From assembly GCA_027452145.1 (NCBI GenBank), contig DAIDHB010000198.1, positions 51,380 to 115,379 on the forward strand: a stretch of DNA of 64,000 nucleotides, given 5' to 3'. Position numbers and translations under genes: made by a program. The notes below the pieces were generated by a model. The model searched no databases. It had not been told where the DNA came from and worked only from the letters and a program-made list of their open reading frames with translations. This document shows, one piece after another, positions 47,500 to 56,588 of the stretch. The DNA is from Planctomycetales bacterium (GTDB lineage Bacteria > Planctomycetota > Planctomycetia > Isosphaerales > Isosphaeraceae). Each line of letters starts with the position of its first letter. Positions within the stretch are counted from its first letter, which is position 1.

Positions 47500-49353
47500 A
47501 TGGGGGATTCTGACAGCTTGAAGCTCCTCATCGTCGACGACGACCGGGATACCCGCGAGAATCTCCGCGACATCCTCGAGCTGGACGGATACCGCATCGA
47601 CGAGGCGGCGACGATCGCCGAGGCCCGCGACCGCGTGGACAAGGCGCGCTACGTCGCGATCCTGCTGGACCGCAAGCTCCCCGACGGGACGGCCGACGAC
47701 CTGCTGCCCCGGCTAAAGCAGCTCTCACCCTCCCCCGACGTGCTGATCCTCACCGGGTACAACGACGTCGAGGGGGCCATCTCCGCCCTGCGCTTCGGCG
47801 CCGCCGACTACCTCCTCAAGCCGATCAACCCCGAGGAGCTCTCCGCCCGGATCGCCCGGCTGGCCGAGCGCCGGCGGGCGGAGGACGAGCTGCGAAAGCG
47901 ATCGTTCATCCTCCAGTCCGTGCTGACGCACGTGGTCGACGCGGCGATCGTGACCGATCGGCACGGCCGGATCCTGCTCCACAGCCCGGCGGTCGAGCGG
48001 CTCATCGGCCCGGTCCGGCCGGGGGCACCGCCCGAGGAGTGGCCGACCCACGGCCGGTTCTATCGCACCGACATGGCCACGCCTTACGCCCTCGACGATT
48101 TACCGCTGTCCCGGGCCCTGCGGGGCGAGGAGGTCGTCGACGAGGAGATCTTCGTCCGGCCGCCGCCGGATCATGGGGGCCGCTGGGTGAGCGCCAGCGC
48201 GAGCCCCCTGCGCGACGCCGAGGGCCTCCAGGGGGCCGTCGTGCTCTACCGCGATATCACCGAGCGCCGGCTCGCCGCCGACGATCTCCGCCGCCAGCGC
48301 GACCTGGCCGCCGGCCTGATCGCCGCGGCCCCCTCCCTCGTGATCCTGCTCGATCCCCGGGGCCGCATCACGCTGTTCAATCGCTTCGCCGAGGAACTCT
48401 CGGGCTATTCGGCCGCGGAGGTCCAGGGGCGGGACTTCTTCACCAGGCTGCTGCCGGCGCGCGACCGCGAGCGGATCACGAGGGTCTTCCGCGACACTCT
48501 GGAGGGCAGGGACACCAGCGGCACGATCAACCCCATCCTGACCCGCGACGGCCGCGAGCGCGAGGTCCGGTGGTCCAACCGGCTCCTCCGCGATGCCGAT
48601 GGCCGCATCACCGGCGTCGTGGCCATCGGCCAGGATATCACCGACCTCAGGGAGGCCCAGGAACGCGTCCTCCGCTCCGAGCGCCTGGCGGCGATCGGCG
48701 AGATGGTCGCCGGCCTGGCGCACGAGAGCCGCAACGCGCTGCAACGCGGCCAGGCGTGCCTGGAGATGCTCTCCATCGAGGTGCGCGACCGACCCCGGGC
48801 GACCGACCTCGTCGCCCGCATCCAGTGCGCCCAGGACGACCTCGTCCGCCTCTACGAGGAGGTCCGCGACTTCGCCTCGCCGATCATCCTCCAACCCGGC
48901 GCCTGCGACCTGGGCGAGGCCTGGCGGACCGCCTGGCGCGACCTCGAGCCGACGCGTCTCGGCCGGAACGCCGTGCTCCGCGAGCGGATCGACGCCGACG
49001 ACCTCAAGTCCCGCGCCGATCCCTTCCGGATCGTCCAGGTCTTCCGCAACCTGCTGGAGAACGCCCTGGCCGCCTGCCCCGACCCGCTCGAGATCACGGT
49101 CGCCTGCCGGCCCGGCCGCCTCGACGGCCGGGACGCCCTGCGGGTCTGTGTCTCCGACAACGGCCCGGGGCTCTCGCCCGAGCAGCGCGCCCGGGCCTTC
49201 GACGCCTTCTACACCACCAAGACCAAAGGGACGGGCCTGGGCCTGGCGATCTGCCGGCGGATCATCGAGGCCCACTCGGGCCGGATCGAGCTCGCCGATC
49301 GACCCGGCCGGGGCGCCGAGTTCGTCATCCTCTTACCGCGAGGCAACCCATGA
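47500..49353 (+). CDS. REC-PAS-PAS hybrid histidine kinase
   Basis: A 617-residue cytoplasmic kinase. An N-terminal receiver (IVDDDRDTREN, AILLDRKLPDG, LTGYND, LKPINPEE) is followed by two PAS domains (about 140-255 and 265-380; VTDRHGRILLHSPAVE and LVILLDPRGRITLFNRFAEE). HisKA has the acceptor His in GLAHESRNALQRG, and HATPase has NLLENALAACP and FYTTKTKGTGLGLAICRR. The N-terminal receiver probably takes input from the upstream double receiver or a kinase. The TGA overlaps the ATG of the ANTAR regulator, indicating coupled synthesis. Start chosen for GAGGGCGAGG upstream. Confidence 0.9.
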   Translation: MGDSDSLKLLIVDDDRDTRENLRDILELDGYRIDEAATIAEARDRVDKARYVAILLDRKLPDGTADDLLPRLKQLSPSPDVLILTGYNDVEGAISALRFGAADYLLKPINPEELSARIARLAERRRAEDELRKRSFILQSVLTHVVDAAIVTDRHGRILLHSPAVERLIGPVRPGAPPEEWPTHGRFYRTDMATPYALDDLPLSRALRGEEVVDEEIFVRPPPDHGGRWVSASASPLRDAEGLQGAVVLYRDITERRLAADDLRRQRDLAAGLIAAAPSLVILLDPRGRITLFNRFAEELSGYSAAEVQGRDFFTRLLPARDRERITRVFRDTLEGRDTSGTINPILTRDGREREVRWSNRLLRDADGRITGVVAIGQDITDLREAQERVLRSERLAAIGEMVAGLAHESRNALQRGQACLEMLSIEVRDRPRATDLVARIQCAQDDLVRLYEEVRDFASPIILQPGACDLGEAWRTAWRDLEPTRLGRNAVLRERIDADDLKSRADPFRIVQVFRNLLENALAACPDPLEITVACRPGRLDGRDALRVCVSDNGPGLSPEQRARAFDAFYTTKTKGTGLGLAICRRIIEAHSGRIELADRPGRGAEFVILLPRGNP

Positions 49354-49970
49354 GCCGCTCCCTGCGCATCGCCGTGGCCGACGACGAGCCGGACATGCAG
49401 GAATACTACCGGACCATCCTCCCCCAGCTCGGCCACGTGGTCGTCGCCGTGGCCGAGACCGGCCGAGGGCTCGTCGAGATGTGCCGCGAGCAACGCCCCG
49501 ACCTGGTCATCACCGACATCAAGATGCCCGACATGGACGGGATCGACGCCGCCGGGCGGATCTACCGCGACGGCCCGATCCCCGTGATCCTCGTCTCGGC
49601 CCACATCGACGCCGTATACCTCCGCCGTGCCGAGGCCGACCACATCCTCGGCTACCTCGTGAAGCCCATCAAGCAGGCCGACCTCGAGCCGGCCATCTCG
49701 CTGGTGATGTTCCGCTTCGAGCAATTCCAGGCGCTCCGGGGCGAGGCCGCCGACCTGAAGCAGGCGCTGGAGAACCGCAAGCTCATCGAGAAGGCCAAGG
49801 GCCTGCTGATGAAGAAGGCCTCCCTCGACGAGCCCGAGGCCTTCCGCCGGCTCCAGAAGCTCGCCAGCGACCAGAACAGGAAGCTGGCCGAGATCGCGCA
49901 GATGCTCCTGACCGCCGAGGAGGCCCTCCAGCCCACGGCCCCGCCCAGGCCGCGCATCGGGCGGCATTGA
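49350..49970 (+). CDS. Response regulator with ANTAR RNA-binding output domain
   Basis: A 206-residue regulator. The receiver (about 5-120) has VADDEPDM, phospho-Asp in ITDIKMPDMDG, LVSAHID and LVKPIKQ. A coiled segment leads to an ANTAR domain (about 140-195) with LIEKAKGLLMKKASLDEPEA, the pattern used to bind terminator-overlapping RNA hairpins. ANTAR proteins act as transcription antiterminators when phosphorylated. It starts inside the stop of the hybrid kinase gene, its likely phosphodonor. Target transcripts would contain paired hexaloop stem-loops; none was searched for systematically. Confidence 0.92.
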   Translation: MSRSLRIAVADDEPDMQEYYRTILPQLGHVVVAVAETGRGLVEMCREQRPDLVITDIKMPDMDGIDAAGRIYRDGPIPVILVSAHIDAVYLRRAEADHILGYLVKPIKQADLEPAISLVMFRFEQFQALRGEAADLKQALENRKLIEKAKGLLMKKASLDEPEAFRRLQKLASDQNRKLAEIAQMLLTAEEALQPTAPPRPRIGRH

Positions 49971-50165
49971 GAGACCCCGCGAGCGTCCAGGACGACCTCG
50001 AAACCCTCGACTGGCCCCGACGACATCCGCGATGCTCGATTCGAAGGAGACGGACCGATGCCGGGCGCGGGTCTCATGACCCCAATGGCCTGATGACCCC
50101 GCCCGGCAGCCGGGAATCGACGGCCGCCGCCGGCTTGCACCGGATTGCGCTCCGCCTCAACCCTT

Positions 50166-52541
50166 TCAGGCGGGGCTGCCTTCGTCGACCCGCGGGCCCA
50201 CGCCGACCGGCAGCCGGACGACGAACTCGCTGCCGCGCCCCGGGCCCTCGCTCTGGGCCGAGACCGTGCCGCCGTGCAGCTCGACCAGGCTCTTGACCAG
50301 CGCCAGGCCGATCCCCAGGCCGCCCCGGCTCCGCTCGCGCGCCGCGTCGAGCTGGGTATACAGGCGGAACAGGCCCGGGAGCGCCTCGGGCGCCAGGCCG
50401 ATGCCCGTATCCCGCACCCGCACGACCAGGTCGTCCCCCTCGGGCGCGGCGATCAGCTCGATCCGGCCGCCGGGGTCGGTGTACTTGGCCGCGTTCGTCA
50501 GCAGGTTGGCCAGCACCTGCTCCAGCCGCATCGGGTCGGCCTGGATGACGGTCGACCCCTCGGGGATCGCGACGGTCAGCTCGTGCCGCCGGTCCTGCAC
50601 CAGCGGCCTGATGTGCCCGACGGCGCGGGCCACCACATCGGCCAGCTCGACCGGCTCCTTCCGCACCGCCAGCGTCCCGCGCGAGACGCGCGTCAGGTCG
50701 AGCAGGTCCTCGATCAGCCTCGCCATGAGTCGGCTCTGGCGGACGATCATTTCGCGGACCTCGGCCAGCGATTCGGCGGCGACCTCGCCGGGCTGGATCA
50801 GGTGGGCGCAGGTCTGGATCGCGGCGAGGGGATTGCGCAGCTCGTGGCCGAGCGTCGCGAGGAATTCCTCCTTGCGGCGATCGGCCTCGCGCACCTCGAC
50901 ATGCCGGCGGGCATTGTCGATCGCGTCGGCCGCCTGGAGGACATATTGCTCGACCATCTGGAGCTGCCGGTCCGTGGGCCGGTGCGGCTCCTGGAAGAAG
51001 ATCGCGATCGTGCCCATCAGGTCGCCGCGCCGGCTGAACAACGGCACGCTGAACGTCCCGCGGAACCCGCCGGCCCGCCCGACCTCGGCCCAGCTCGCCG
51101 CGGGCGACGGGTCCGGCCCGTACCGGTGGCCGTTGCAACCAGTTCCCTCGAGCTCGACGTCCTCGATGATCACCGGTGCGCCCCGCTCGATCGCCAGCCC
51201 GCAGGTGCCCGCGCCGACGGGCACCCGGCCGAACCGCGCGAGGTAGTCCTCCGGCAGGCCCTGGCTGACCGTCGCCTCCAGCTCCCGGCTCTCGGGGTCC
51301 AGCAGTCGGATCAGCCCGAGGTCGGCGCCGTGCAGCGACGTCACCGACGCGAGGATCTCCTCGAGCACCGGCCCGAGCTCGACGGTGGCCAGGAGCTGCC
51401 CGCCCAGAAGGTACAGGTGCCACACGTCCGCCAGGTGCTCGGCCAGCTTGCGGCGGTCGGTGTAGAGCTGCCGCTCGACCTTCTTGCGGCGGCTGATGTC
51501 CCACAGGCAGCCCCGCAGCACCCGCGGCTTGCCCGCAGCGTCGAGCTCGACCGACACCGACTCGCGCAGCCAGACGCTCCGCCCGTCGGCCGTGACCACG
51601 CGGTACTCGACCTCGCCCGGCCGAAGGTCGCGCAGACAGCGCGCCCGGTGCGCCCGGGCCATCGACCGATCCTCGGCCTGGATGATCTCCGACCAGAACT
51701 CCGGCTGCTCCAGCCAGTTCTCGGCCGGATAGCCCAGCAACGGCTCGGCCCTCGGGCTGACGTACCAGTAGCGCCCGGTCTCGGCGTCGGCCTCCCAGAC
51801 GATCACGTCGATGCCGTGCAGCAGGCCCCGCAGCGCCTCGGCCTCGGTCTCGGCGCGGATCCGCCGCAGGCGCTCGCTCTCGACCTCGTCCGGCTGGACC
51901 TTCCCGATCCGGCCGATCGTCACCCGGCCAGCCCGCGACGGGGGCACCATCGCCTGGCCGCCCGCCCACCACGCCGGCCCCACCACCTCGCGGACGATCC
52001 ACCGCAGGGCGCTGGCCGTCCCGTCGAAGTCGCGGACCACCGCCGCCGTGATCGAGGCGTCATACGGGCCCCCGCGCCTTGGCTGAATCCGGACCACCCA
52101 GTCCTCCTGCCGCCCCACCTTGAGCAGGCGATTCAGGCTGGTGCGGAACCCCGGCCGGTCGTCCAGCATCACGTAGCTGGCCAGCGGCTTGCCAGCCAGG
52201 TGCCTGGGCGCGATGCCCAGCAGCTCGCCCGCGGCGCGATTGGCCTCACGGATCACGCCGTTCAGGTCCGTCACCAGGTAGCCGTCGGGCGCGAAGTCGA
52301 ACAGGTCCATGTACCGCTGGCGTTCCATCTCCAGCGCCCGCCGCGATTCTTCCAGTTCGGCGTTCTGCTGCCGCAGCTCCTCCTCGGCGACCCGCATCTG
52401 CTCCATCGTCGCGCCAAGCGCCTCGCGCGTCTCCTCCCAGAACCGCTGCGGGTCTCTCTGGGCGTCGTCCCGGGCCGATGTCAGATGGAGGAAACGCTCG
52501 TGAATCCAGTCGAACTGGCGCGAGAAATCATCGAGGTCCAT
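50166..52541 (-). CDS. PAS-PAS-GAF sensor histidine kinase
   Basis: A 791-residue soluble kinase. A short acidic N-terminal helix region and coiled coil (EQMRVAEEELRQQNAELEES) are followed by a PAS domain (MDLFDFAPDGYLVTDLNGVI), a second PAS with PAC (about 245-370), a GAF domain (about 400-540; GADLGLIRLLDPESRELEA), HisKA with His in ATLGHELRNPLAAIQT and HATPase (NLLTNAAKYTDPGGR, GGLGIGLALVKSL). The start ATG has GAGAGGGGG upstream. It is convergent with the ANTAR operon, leaving about 195 bp between them. Its cognate regulator is unknown. Confidence 0.93.
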   Translation of the reverse strand: MDLDDFSRQFDWIHERFLHLTSARDDAQRDPQRFWEETREALGATMEQMRVAEEELRQQNAELEESRRALEMERQRYMDLFDFAPDGYLVTDLNGVIREANRAAGELLGIAPRHLAGKPLASYVMLDDRPGFRTSLNRLLKVGRQEDWVVRIQPRRGGPYDASITAAVVRDFDGTASALRWIVREVVGPAWWAGGQAMVPPSRAGRVTIGRIGKVQPDEVESERLRRIRAETEAEALRGLLHGIDVIVWEADAETGRYWYVSPRAEPLLGYPAENWLEQPEFWSEIIQAEDRSMARAHRARCLRDLRPGEVEYRVVTADGRSVWLRESVSVELDAAGKPRVLRGCLWDISRRKKVERQLYTDRRKLAEHLADVWHLYLLGGQLLATVELGPVLEEILASVTSLHGADLGLIRLLDPESRELEATVSQGLPEDYLARFGRVPVGAGTCGLAIERGAPVIIEDVELEGTGCNGHRYGPDPSPAASWAEVGRAGGFRGTFSVPLFSRRGDLMGTIAIFFQEPHRPTDRQLQMVEQYVLQAADAIDNARRHVEVREADRRKEEFLATLGHELRNPLAAIQTCAHLIQPGEVAAESLAEVREMIVRQSRLMARLIEDLLDLTRVSRGTLAVRKEPVELADVVARAVGHIRPLVQDRRHELTVAIPEGSTVIQADPMRLEQVLANLLTNAAKYTDPGGRIELIAAPEGDDLVVRVRDTGIGLAPEALPGLFRLYTQLDAARERSRGGLGIGLALVKSLVELHGGTVSAQSEGPGRGSEFVVRLPVGVGPRVDEGSPA

Positions 52542-52750
52542 CCGAACCCCCTCTCCAGGACCGGTTCCGACCCTGCCGGTACCGCCCCGTCCATCGTCGC
52601 CTCGACCCACCCAGTTCTGGACCGTTGAGTCTCCATTCGAGACGCGGCCACGCCAATGCCATGCCAGCTTGAAAAACGCAGGCCGCCACGTTGACGCGCC
52701 AGGGTCGGCTAAGCCCACTCCTACCATTCTTGCGAGCAGGTGTCTCCATG

Positions 52751-52780
52751 CCAGGCGATGTGGTGGCCTGGAGATTTTTT
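52751..52780 (+). terminator. Orphan intrinsic-terminator-like hairpin
   Basis: CCAGGC (52751-52756), 9-nt loop, GCCTGG (52766-52771), AGA then T6 (52775-52780). No plus-strand coding gene precedes it in the nearest 2.7 kb. Confidence 0.45.
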
Positions 52781-53037
52781 CGCACCGTAGCGGAACGATG
52801 ACGGACAGGGCGGGTTGCTCATGTTAGGCAAAGGACGATGCCCAAGTCAAAGATATTTCGGCGGACGTAACAAGGATTTGGACGGAATCGTCCGGCTTCG
52901 AGTTCGCCCGTTTGCCGATCCAGGCGTCTGGTCTGGACCTGGGAAATGAGACGAAATATTCTTCGCGTTTCCTCGCGGCGTTCTCCTCGGGGTTGGTCAA
53001 CCTGGCCGCCCGAGAGTCTCCTCCTCGCCGAAGCGAC

Positions 53038-53100
53038 GCCGCCCCGGCGTGGCCGACCGGCCCGCCTGGGTAAGGCGGGCGGGCCGGGCGCCGGGGCGGC
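53038..53100. terminator. Long GC-rich hairpin downstream of the disordered protein gene
   Basis: Outer arms GCCGCCCCGGCG (53038-53049) and CGCCGGGGCGGC (53089-53100) pair perfectly over 12 bp. An inner CCCGCC/GGCGGG stem sits within. It ends 24 bp past the stop of the minus-strand gene; no U-tract. Confidence 0.55.
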
Positions 53101-53124
53101 GACCTTGCTCGCGATGGCGAGGGA

Positions 53125-54810
53125 TCAGGCCGGCGGCGAGCGGGCCCGCCAGTCGCGCCGGACGTGTTCGATCCGGCCGAAGGCGCGGCGGGCGGCGGCT
53201 TCGCGGGGGATTCGCCGGGTCGAGTCCGCGGTCGTTGGTCCGAGATTCGTGGTCCGTCGGTACGACCGGCCGCGCCGGCCCCGGAGGATTCCGGCCCGTT
53301 CGGCGGTCGGCCGCTGATGGTGGCGCCGGTCGCGCGGCCCGTTGCCGGGCCTCGGGATGGACGAGGGCTCTCGCTCTCGCCACCCGCTCGGGAACGACGA
53401 CTCACCGAGGGCGGACCGCGAACGGAAAGGAGCAGAGGGTGCGATACCGTACTCCTCGGCAGGCGGACCTGCGTCCGCGACGGACTCGAACTCGGACCTG
53501 GACTGGGACTCAACCTCGGGCAGGGATTCAAGCTCGGACCCAGGCTCGGAGCCGATCGGGGGCTCGGGCGCGGCGTGGGCCGCACAGTCGCCCTCGATCC
53601 CGGCAACGGACCCGGTTTCGAGCTCGGACCCGGACTCGGACTCGCACACAGGTAGACCACCGGCCTCGAACGAGGCCGGAACCGATGGTTCGGGCACCTC
53701 GGAGGCTTCCTCGACCGGAGGAAGCCCGGGTGCGTCGGCTTCGGACGTCGGGGCGGGGACCATCGCTTCGGGCGCATCATCCGTTGCCGGATGAGAGACC
53801 GTCGCGGGCTCCGCGGACGTCCGGGCGTCGACTTCCTCGGGCTCCCGGGCGGTCGGGAGCACCTCCAGGGGCGCGACCGTCGGCCCGGCCGTCGCCACGT
53901 CCACGTCCACTGTCATCGTCATCGCCGGGGCGGCGGGAACCGTCGCCGGATCCTCGACCGGGTCCACGACGGGCGCCGGGACGTCGGCGGGATCCGTTGC
54001 CGGATCCTCGCTGGCGGCCGCGACGGGCGTCGGGAGGGTGGGATCGACGGGCGCAAGCGGTTCCTCGACCGTCTCCGTCTGGGTGTATCTCTCGGTTGTG
54101 GTTGCGGGGGTGGCGAGCGCCGGCTCGGGGACCTCGGCGATGTCGGCGACGGGGATACCGGCGTCGGCGTCGGCCCGGGTCTCGGGGACCGGCTCGTTCG
54201 GGGCCGGGGGTGGTCCCTGGCTCGCGGCGTCGGACCGGACGTACTGGCCGGGACCGACGCGGATCCAGGTGACCGGGGCCGCATCGGCGGCCGGCTCGAC
54301 GGCGGGTTTCGCCGTCTTGCGCGACCGGGCGCGGCTCCGGCGGGGCTTCGACGGAACGGCGGACTCGGCCGGGTCGACGCGCAGGCCCGCCGGCTGAGAA
54401 TCGGCGTCCGCGTCCGCGTTTGCGTCATCCGGCGAGGCCGGGCCGGCCCCGGCGTCGGAAGCCGGCTCGGGTGAGCCTGCCTCGTCCGCGCGGTCCGCCC
54501 CGGGGGCCCGTCCGGGCTCCGCGAGCGCGTGCGATCGTCCGATGCCGACGAGTCTCCGCAACGAACCCGGCGCGGCCGTCGAGCCGCGCGGGCCTCGCGG
54601 TGCGGTGAGGATCGCGATCACCAGCAGCAGATAGGCCGGCACCAGCCAGATCGAGACCGAGGCCACCGCGCAGGCGGTCGCGCCCAGCAATCCCGCCAGC
54701 CCCGTCCCCATCAGGCCGACGCGGACGATCCGCCGTCTTTCGACGGCCGACCACCGGGTCAGGCCCTTGCGGAGATGGGTGCCGGCGCGGGACCGGAGGG
54801 CCGCGAGCAT
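53125..54810 (-). CDS. Membrane-anchored, largely disordered Ala/Pro/Glu-rich protein
   Basis: A 561-residue protein of unknown function. Near the N-terminus a basic stretch (SAVERRRIVRVG) is followed by about two hydrophobic helices (TGLAGLLGATACAVASVSIW, LVPAYLLLVIAIL). The rest is low complexity: Ala/Pro/Glu/Asp-rich, with a Ser/Glu block (SESESGSELE) and an Arg-rich end. One island stands out, WIRVGPGQYVRSDA, a short motif that recurs in large planctomycete proteins. The start is uncertain: the ATG at 54810 lacks a good ribosome-binding site. Long ORFs on the opposite strand are also open here, so confidence is moderate. Confidence 0.55.
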   Translation of the reverse strand: MLAALRSRAGTHLRKGLTRWSAVERRRIVRVGLMGTGLAGLLGATACAVASVSIWLVPAYLLLVIAILTAPRGPRGSTAAPGSLRRLVGIGRSHALAEPGRAPGADRADEAGSPEPASDAGAGPASPDDANADADADSQPAGLRVDPAESAVPSKPRRSRARSRKTAKPAVEPAADAAPVTWIRVGPGQYVRSDAASQGPPPAPNEPVPETRADADAGIPVADIAEVPEPALATPATTTERYTQTETVEEPLAPVDPTLPTPVAAASEDPATDPADVPAPVVDPVEDPATVPAAPAMTMTVDVDVATAGPTVAPLEVLPTAREPEEVDARTSAEPATVSHPATDDAPEAMVPAPTSEADAPGLPPVEEASEVPEPSVPASFEAGGLPVCESESGSELETGSVAGIEGDCAAHAAPEPPIGSEPGSELESLPEVESQSRSEFESVADAGPPAEEYGIAPSAPFRSRSALGESSFPSGWREREPSSIPRPGNGPRDRRHHQRPTAERAGILRGRRGRSYRRTTNLGPTTADSTRRIPREAAARRAFGRIEHVRRDWRARSPPA

Positions 54811-55262
54811 CGGCCGAACGCTGGTAGGGCGCCGCGTCTCGATCAAGGCAGGCTGTCCTGACTGTCTGCCGCATCCCGGACCGGCTCCGCCGGTTGGTCG
54901 GTCGATCGGTCGATGGGAACGCCGGGAAATCCCCGACGGTCGAACCGAACCGAACCGAAGCGAACCAGCCGGCCGCCCGGTCGCGGGATCGTGATCCTCG
55001 CCGATGGGTGGGAGCGGCGAGGCCGTCCGACGAGCGGGCGTCCCATCGCTCCCTCGGGGTGGTATCGGCCGGCTCGACCCGCCGGGATCGGCATCAGCCC
55101 ACCCAGATCGGCAGGCGATACCGTCGCAGGAGACACCACCGACGCCGTCCCCGGGATCGTCAAGGTCCGACATGCCGTATCAAGGGCGGCCGAAGGACGG
55201 TCCCCGTTTCCAGGGGGGGTCCGGCTCCGTCGATTCAGCGCACGCCAGGACCACAGCCCGAC
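54811..55262. other. Intergenic region with short tandem repeats
   Basis: 452 bp with no supported gene. It holds five CGAAC/CGAAG pentamers in tandem (54941-54965) next to a GGTCGGTCGATCGGTCGAT stretch. All ORFs here have unbiased Arg/Pro-rich composition. Confidence 0.5.
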
Positions 55263-55682
55263 TCAGTAGGCCAGCACCATGGTCCCGTTCGCGCCCTCGT
55301 AGAACAGCACCAGCCTCGAGAGCACATCCATCCCGATCAAAACGTCCACGCCGGGCGTCGCGGGATCTGCTATCACGACGTCCAGGTCGAACCAGGGGTT
55401 GCTCGAGAGGTGTCCTTCGAAATTCAGGCGGGTGGCATGCGTCGTCACCAGCACGGGAGATCGCCCCGGACGCTGATACGACGCCGAGCCAGACACCGCC
55501 GGCTGTAGCGCCCGGTACGCGGCCTTGCTGATTGCGGTTCGCGACGCGCCGGTGTCGATCAGGCCGTTCCGCGACGGTGACGGTCCTCCCAGGCCCAGCC
55601 GGGCCTGCGTGGCTCACACATTCAGACCGACCGGAATCAGCGGATCCACCGGGCCGACGGTGATCCGGTGGCTCCTCGTCAC
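55263..55682 (-). pseudogene. Retropepsin-like aspartic protease with an in-frame TGA at codon 23
   Basis: A 140-codon frame starting at GTG 55682, which overlaps the TGA of the upstream gene. The first 22 codons end PLIPVGLNV, then TGA (55616-55614), then reading resumes in the same frame with ARLGLGG, the catalytic LIDTGASRTAIS and the second-half VLIGMDVLSRLVLFYEG to a normal stop. DTG and hydrophobic-Gly motifs are intact, as in single-domain retropepsins. No ATG, GTG or TTG follows the TGA before the catalytic motif. It is either a recently inactivated gene, a sequencing error, or read through. The upstream partner gene is intact. Confidence 0.75.
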
Positions 55683-55996
55683 AGCGATGCTCCGCCCAGC
55701 GTATCGAACCGTTGCTCGGCGACGATTTGCTGGACCAGAGCGGGCTCGGGCCAGTATTGCTTCATCGCGGACTCCAGCGCCGTCTCGCGGTCCGGCAGGA
55801 TCATGAAATCCTGTCCCTTGATGACGACGTAAGCCCCCTCGTGCTCCAGCAACTCCAGCAGGCGGTCGCGGTACGTGGTCAGTTCCTCCACCAGCGAAGG
55901 CCGGCCATCGCTCTCGACCATCGCCGGGTCGAACCTGCTCCAGGCGAAGGACCGGCTCACCGGCTTTCGGACCCTCGGTTTGCGTCGATGGTCCAT
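55679..55996 (-). CDS. Small protein paired with a retropepsin gene
   Basis: A 105-residue protein. The basic N-terminus (MDHRRKPRVRKPVSRSFAWS) precedes a compact domain: TYRDRLLELLEHEGAYVVIKG, then ILPDRETALESAMKQYW and VQQIVAEQ. Small proteins of this pattern commonly precede retropepsin-like genes in planctomycetes, and here the stop overlaps the start of one (GTGA). That suggests a two-gene module whose role is unknown. The start ATG at 55996 is preferred; an in-frame ATG lies 10 codons upstream. Confidence 0.7.
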   Translation of the reverse strand: MDHRRKPRVRKPVSRSFAWSRFDPAMVESDGRPSLVEELTTYRDRLLELLEHEGAYVVIKGQDFMILPDRETALESAMKQYWPEPALVQQIVAEQRFDTLGGASL

Positions 55997-56114
55997 GTCG
56001 GATCCCCTCCAGATGTGCCGTTGCACCGCTCCATGTTACCGACTCCGACACAAAGGCATCAGCGGCCTCCCCTGAAGCCCTGGCAACACGAGACCGGCGC
56101 CTGGCCTCGCCTGG

Positions 56115-56360
56115 TGGCAGATCTGCGGTCCGTTTCGCAGTCGAACTGGCAGTAAAGTGGCAGTACCTCGGTCGATTTGTGGGCCAAACTGGCAGTAAGT
56201 GGCAGTTCTCCCGGCCAGCGTTCGAGGCGAGGTGGCACCTGGTGGCAGGTTTTCGGCCAGTTTTCGGGCGAAATGGCAGCAGGTGGCACCTGGTGGCAGG
56301 TTTTCGGCCGGTCTTCGAGCCAGGTGGCAGCAGGTGGCAGGTTCTCGGCCGATTTCGACC
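56115..56360. repeat. Degenerate tandem array, period near 43 bp, about 6 units
   Basis: Units begin TGGCAG or TGGCAC at 56115, 56147, 56190, 56233, 56274 and 56325 (steps of 32, 43, 43, 41 and 51). A typical unit is TGGCAGCAGGTGGCAGGTT then TTCGGCC and a TTCGAG-like end. Neighbouring units differ by small changes and there are no unique spacers. Confidence 0.75.
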
Positions 56361-56511
56361 GTACGAAGTCCACCGAATTTCGTGCTGGATGACCGTTGCT
56401 GGATTCCTCCCCCAAAAGTCCCGATCCGGTGCCCATTGAGGAACCTTCTCGCCTCCGCGGGCCATGCCGAGAAGCCCGACACTCCTCGCCAAACACCATC
56501 TGGCCGGTCCT

Positions 56512-56588
56512 GGGCGAACCGGCGACGTCAGTCGCCGGGTTCTTGCTCTCGGCCTGATGACCCGGCGACTCACGTCGCCGGTTCGCCC
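56512..56588. repeat. REPIN-like palindromic element, copy 2
   Basis: GGGCGAACCGGCGACGTCAG at the left and CACGTCGCCGGTTCGCCC at the right, arms of about 29 bp with a 19-bp centre. Same family as 10924-11030 and 60189-60288. No gene ends in it. Confidence 0.85.

Larger units (their letters stand above)
52542..53124. other. Intergenic region with orphan terminator and long hairpin
   Basis: About 580 bp without a supported gene. It contains a plus-strand hairpin plus T-run (52751-52780) with no plus-strand gene before it and a 63-bp hairpin (53038-53100) just past the minus-strand gene that follows. A small RNA ending at 52780 is possible. Confidence 0.45.

Noticed and set aside
52824..53780. 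318-codon minus-strand ORF
   Set aside because: Pro/Ser/Arg low complexity overlapping another frame with a better start and a membrane segment; no supporting feature.
55614..55616. TGA as a selenocysteine codon
   Set aside because: The position is not in a redox motif, retropepsins do not use selenocysteine, and no clear SECIS-like hairpin was noticed right after it.
56115..56360. Possible CRISPR array
   Set aside because: Units are degenerate, steps vary from 32 to 51 bp, and there are no unique spacers or cas genes.
56059..56499. 146-codon ORF with repeated CHQVPP peptides
   Set aside because: It is a translation of the tandem array; its apparent repeats reflect the DNA repeat.
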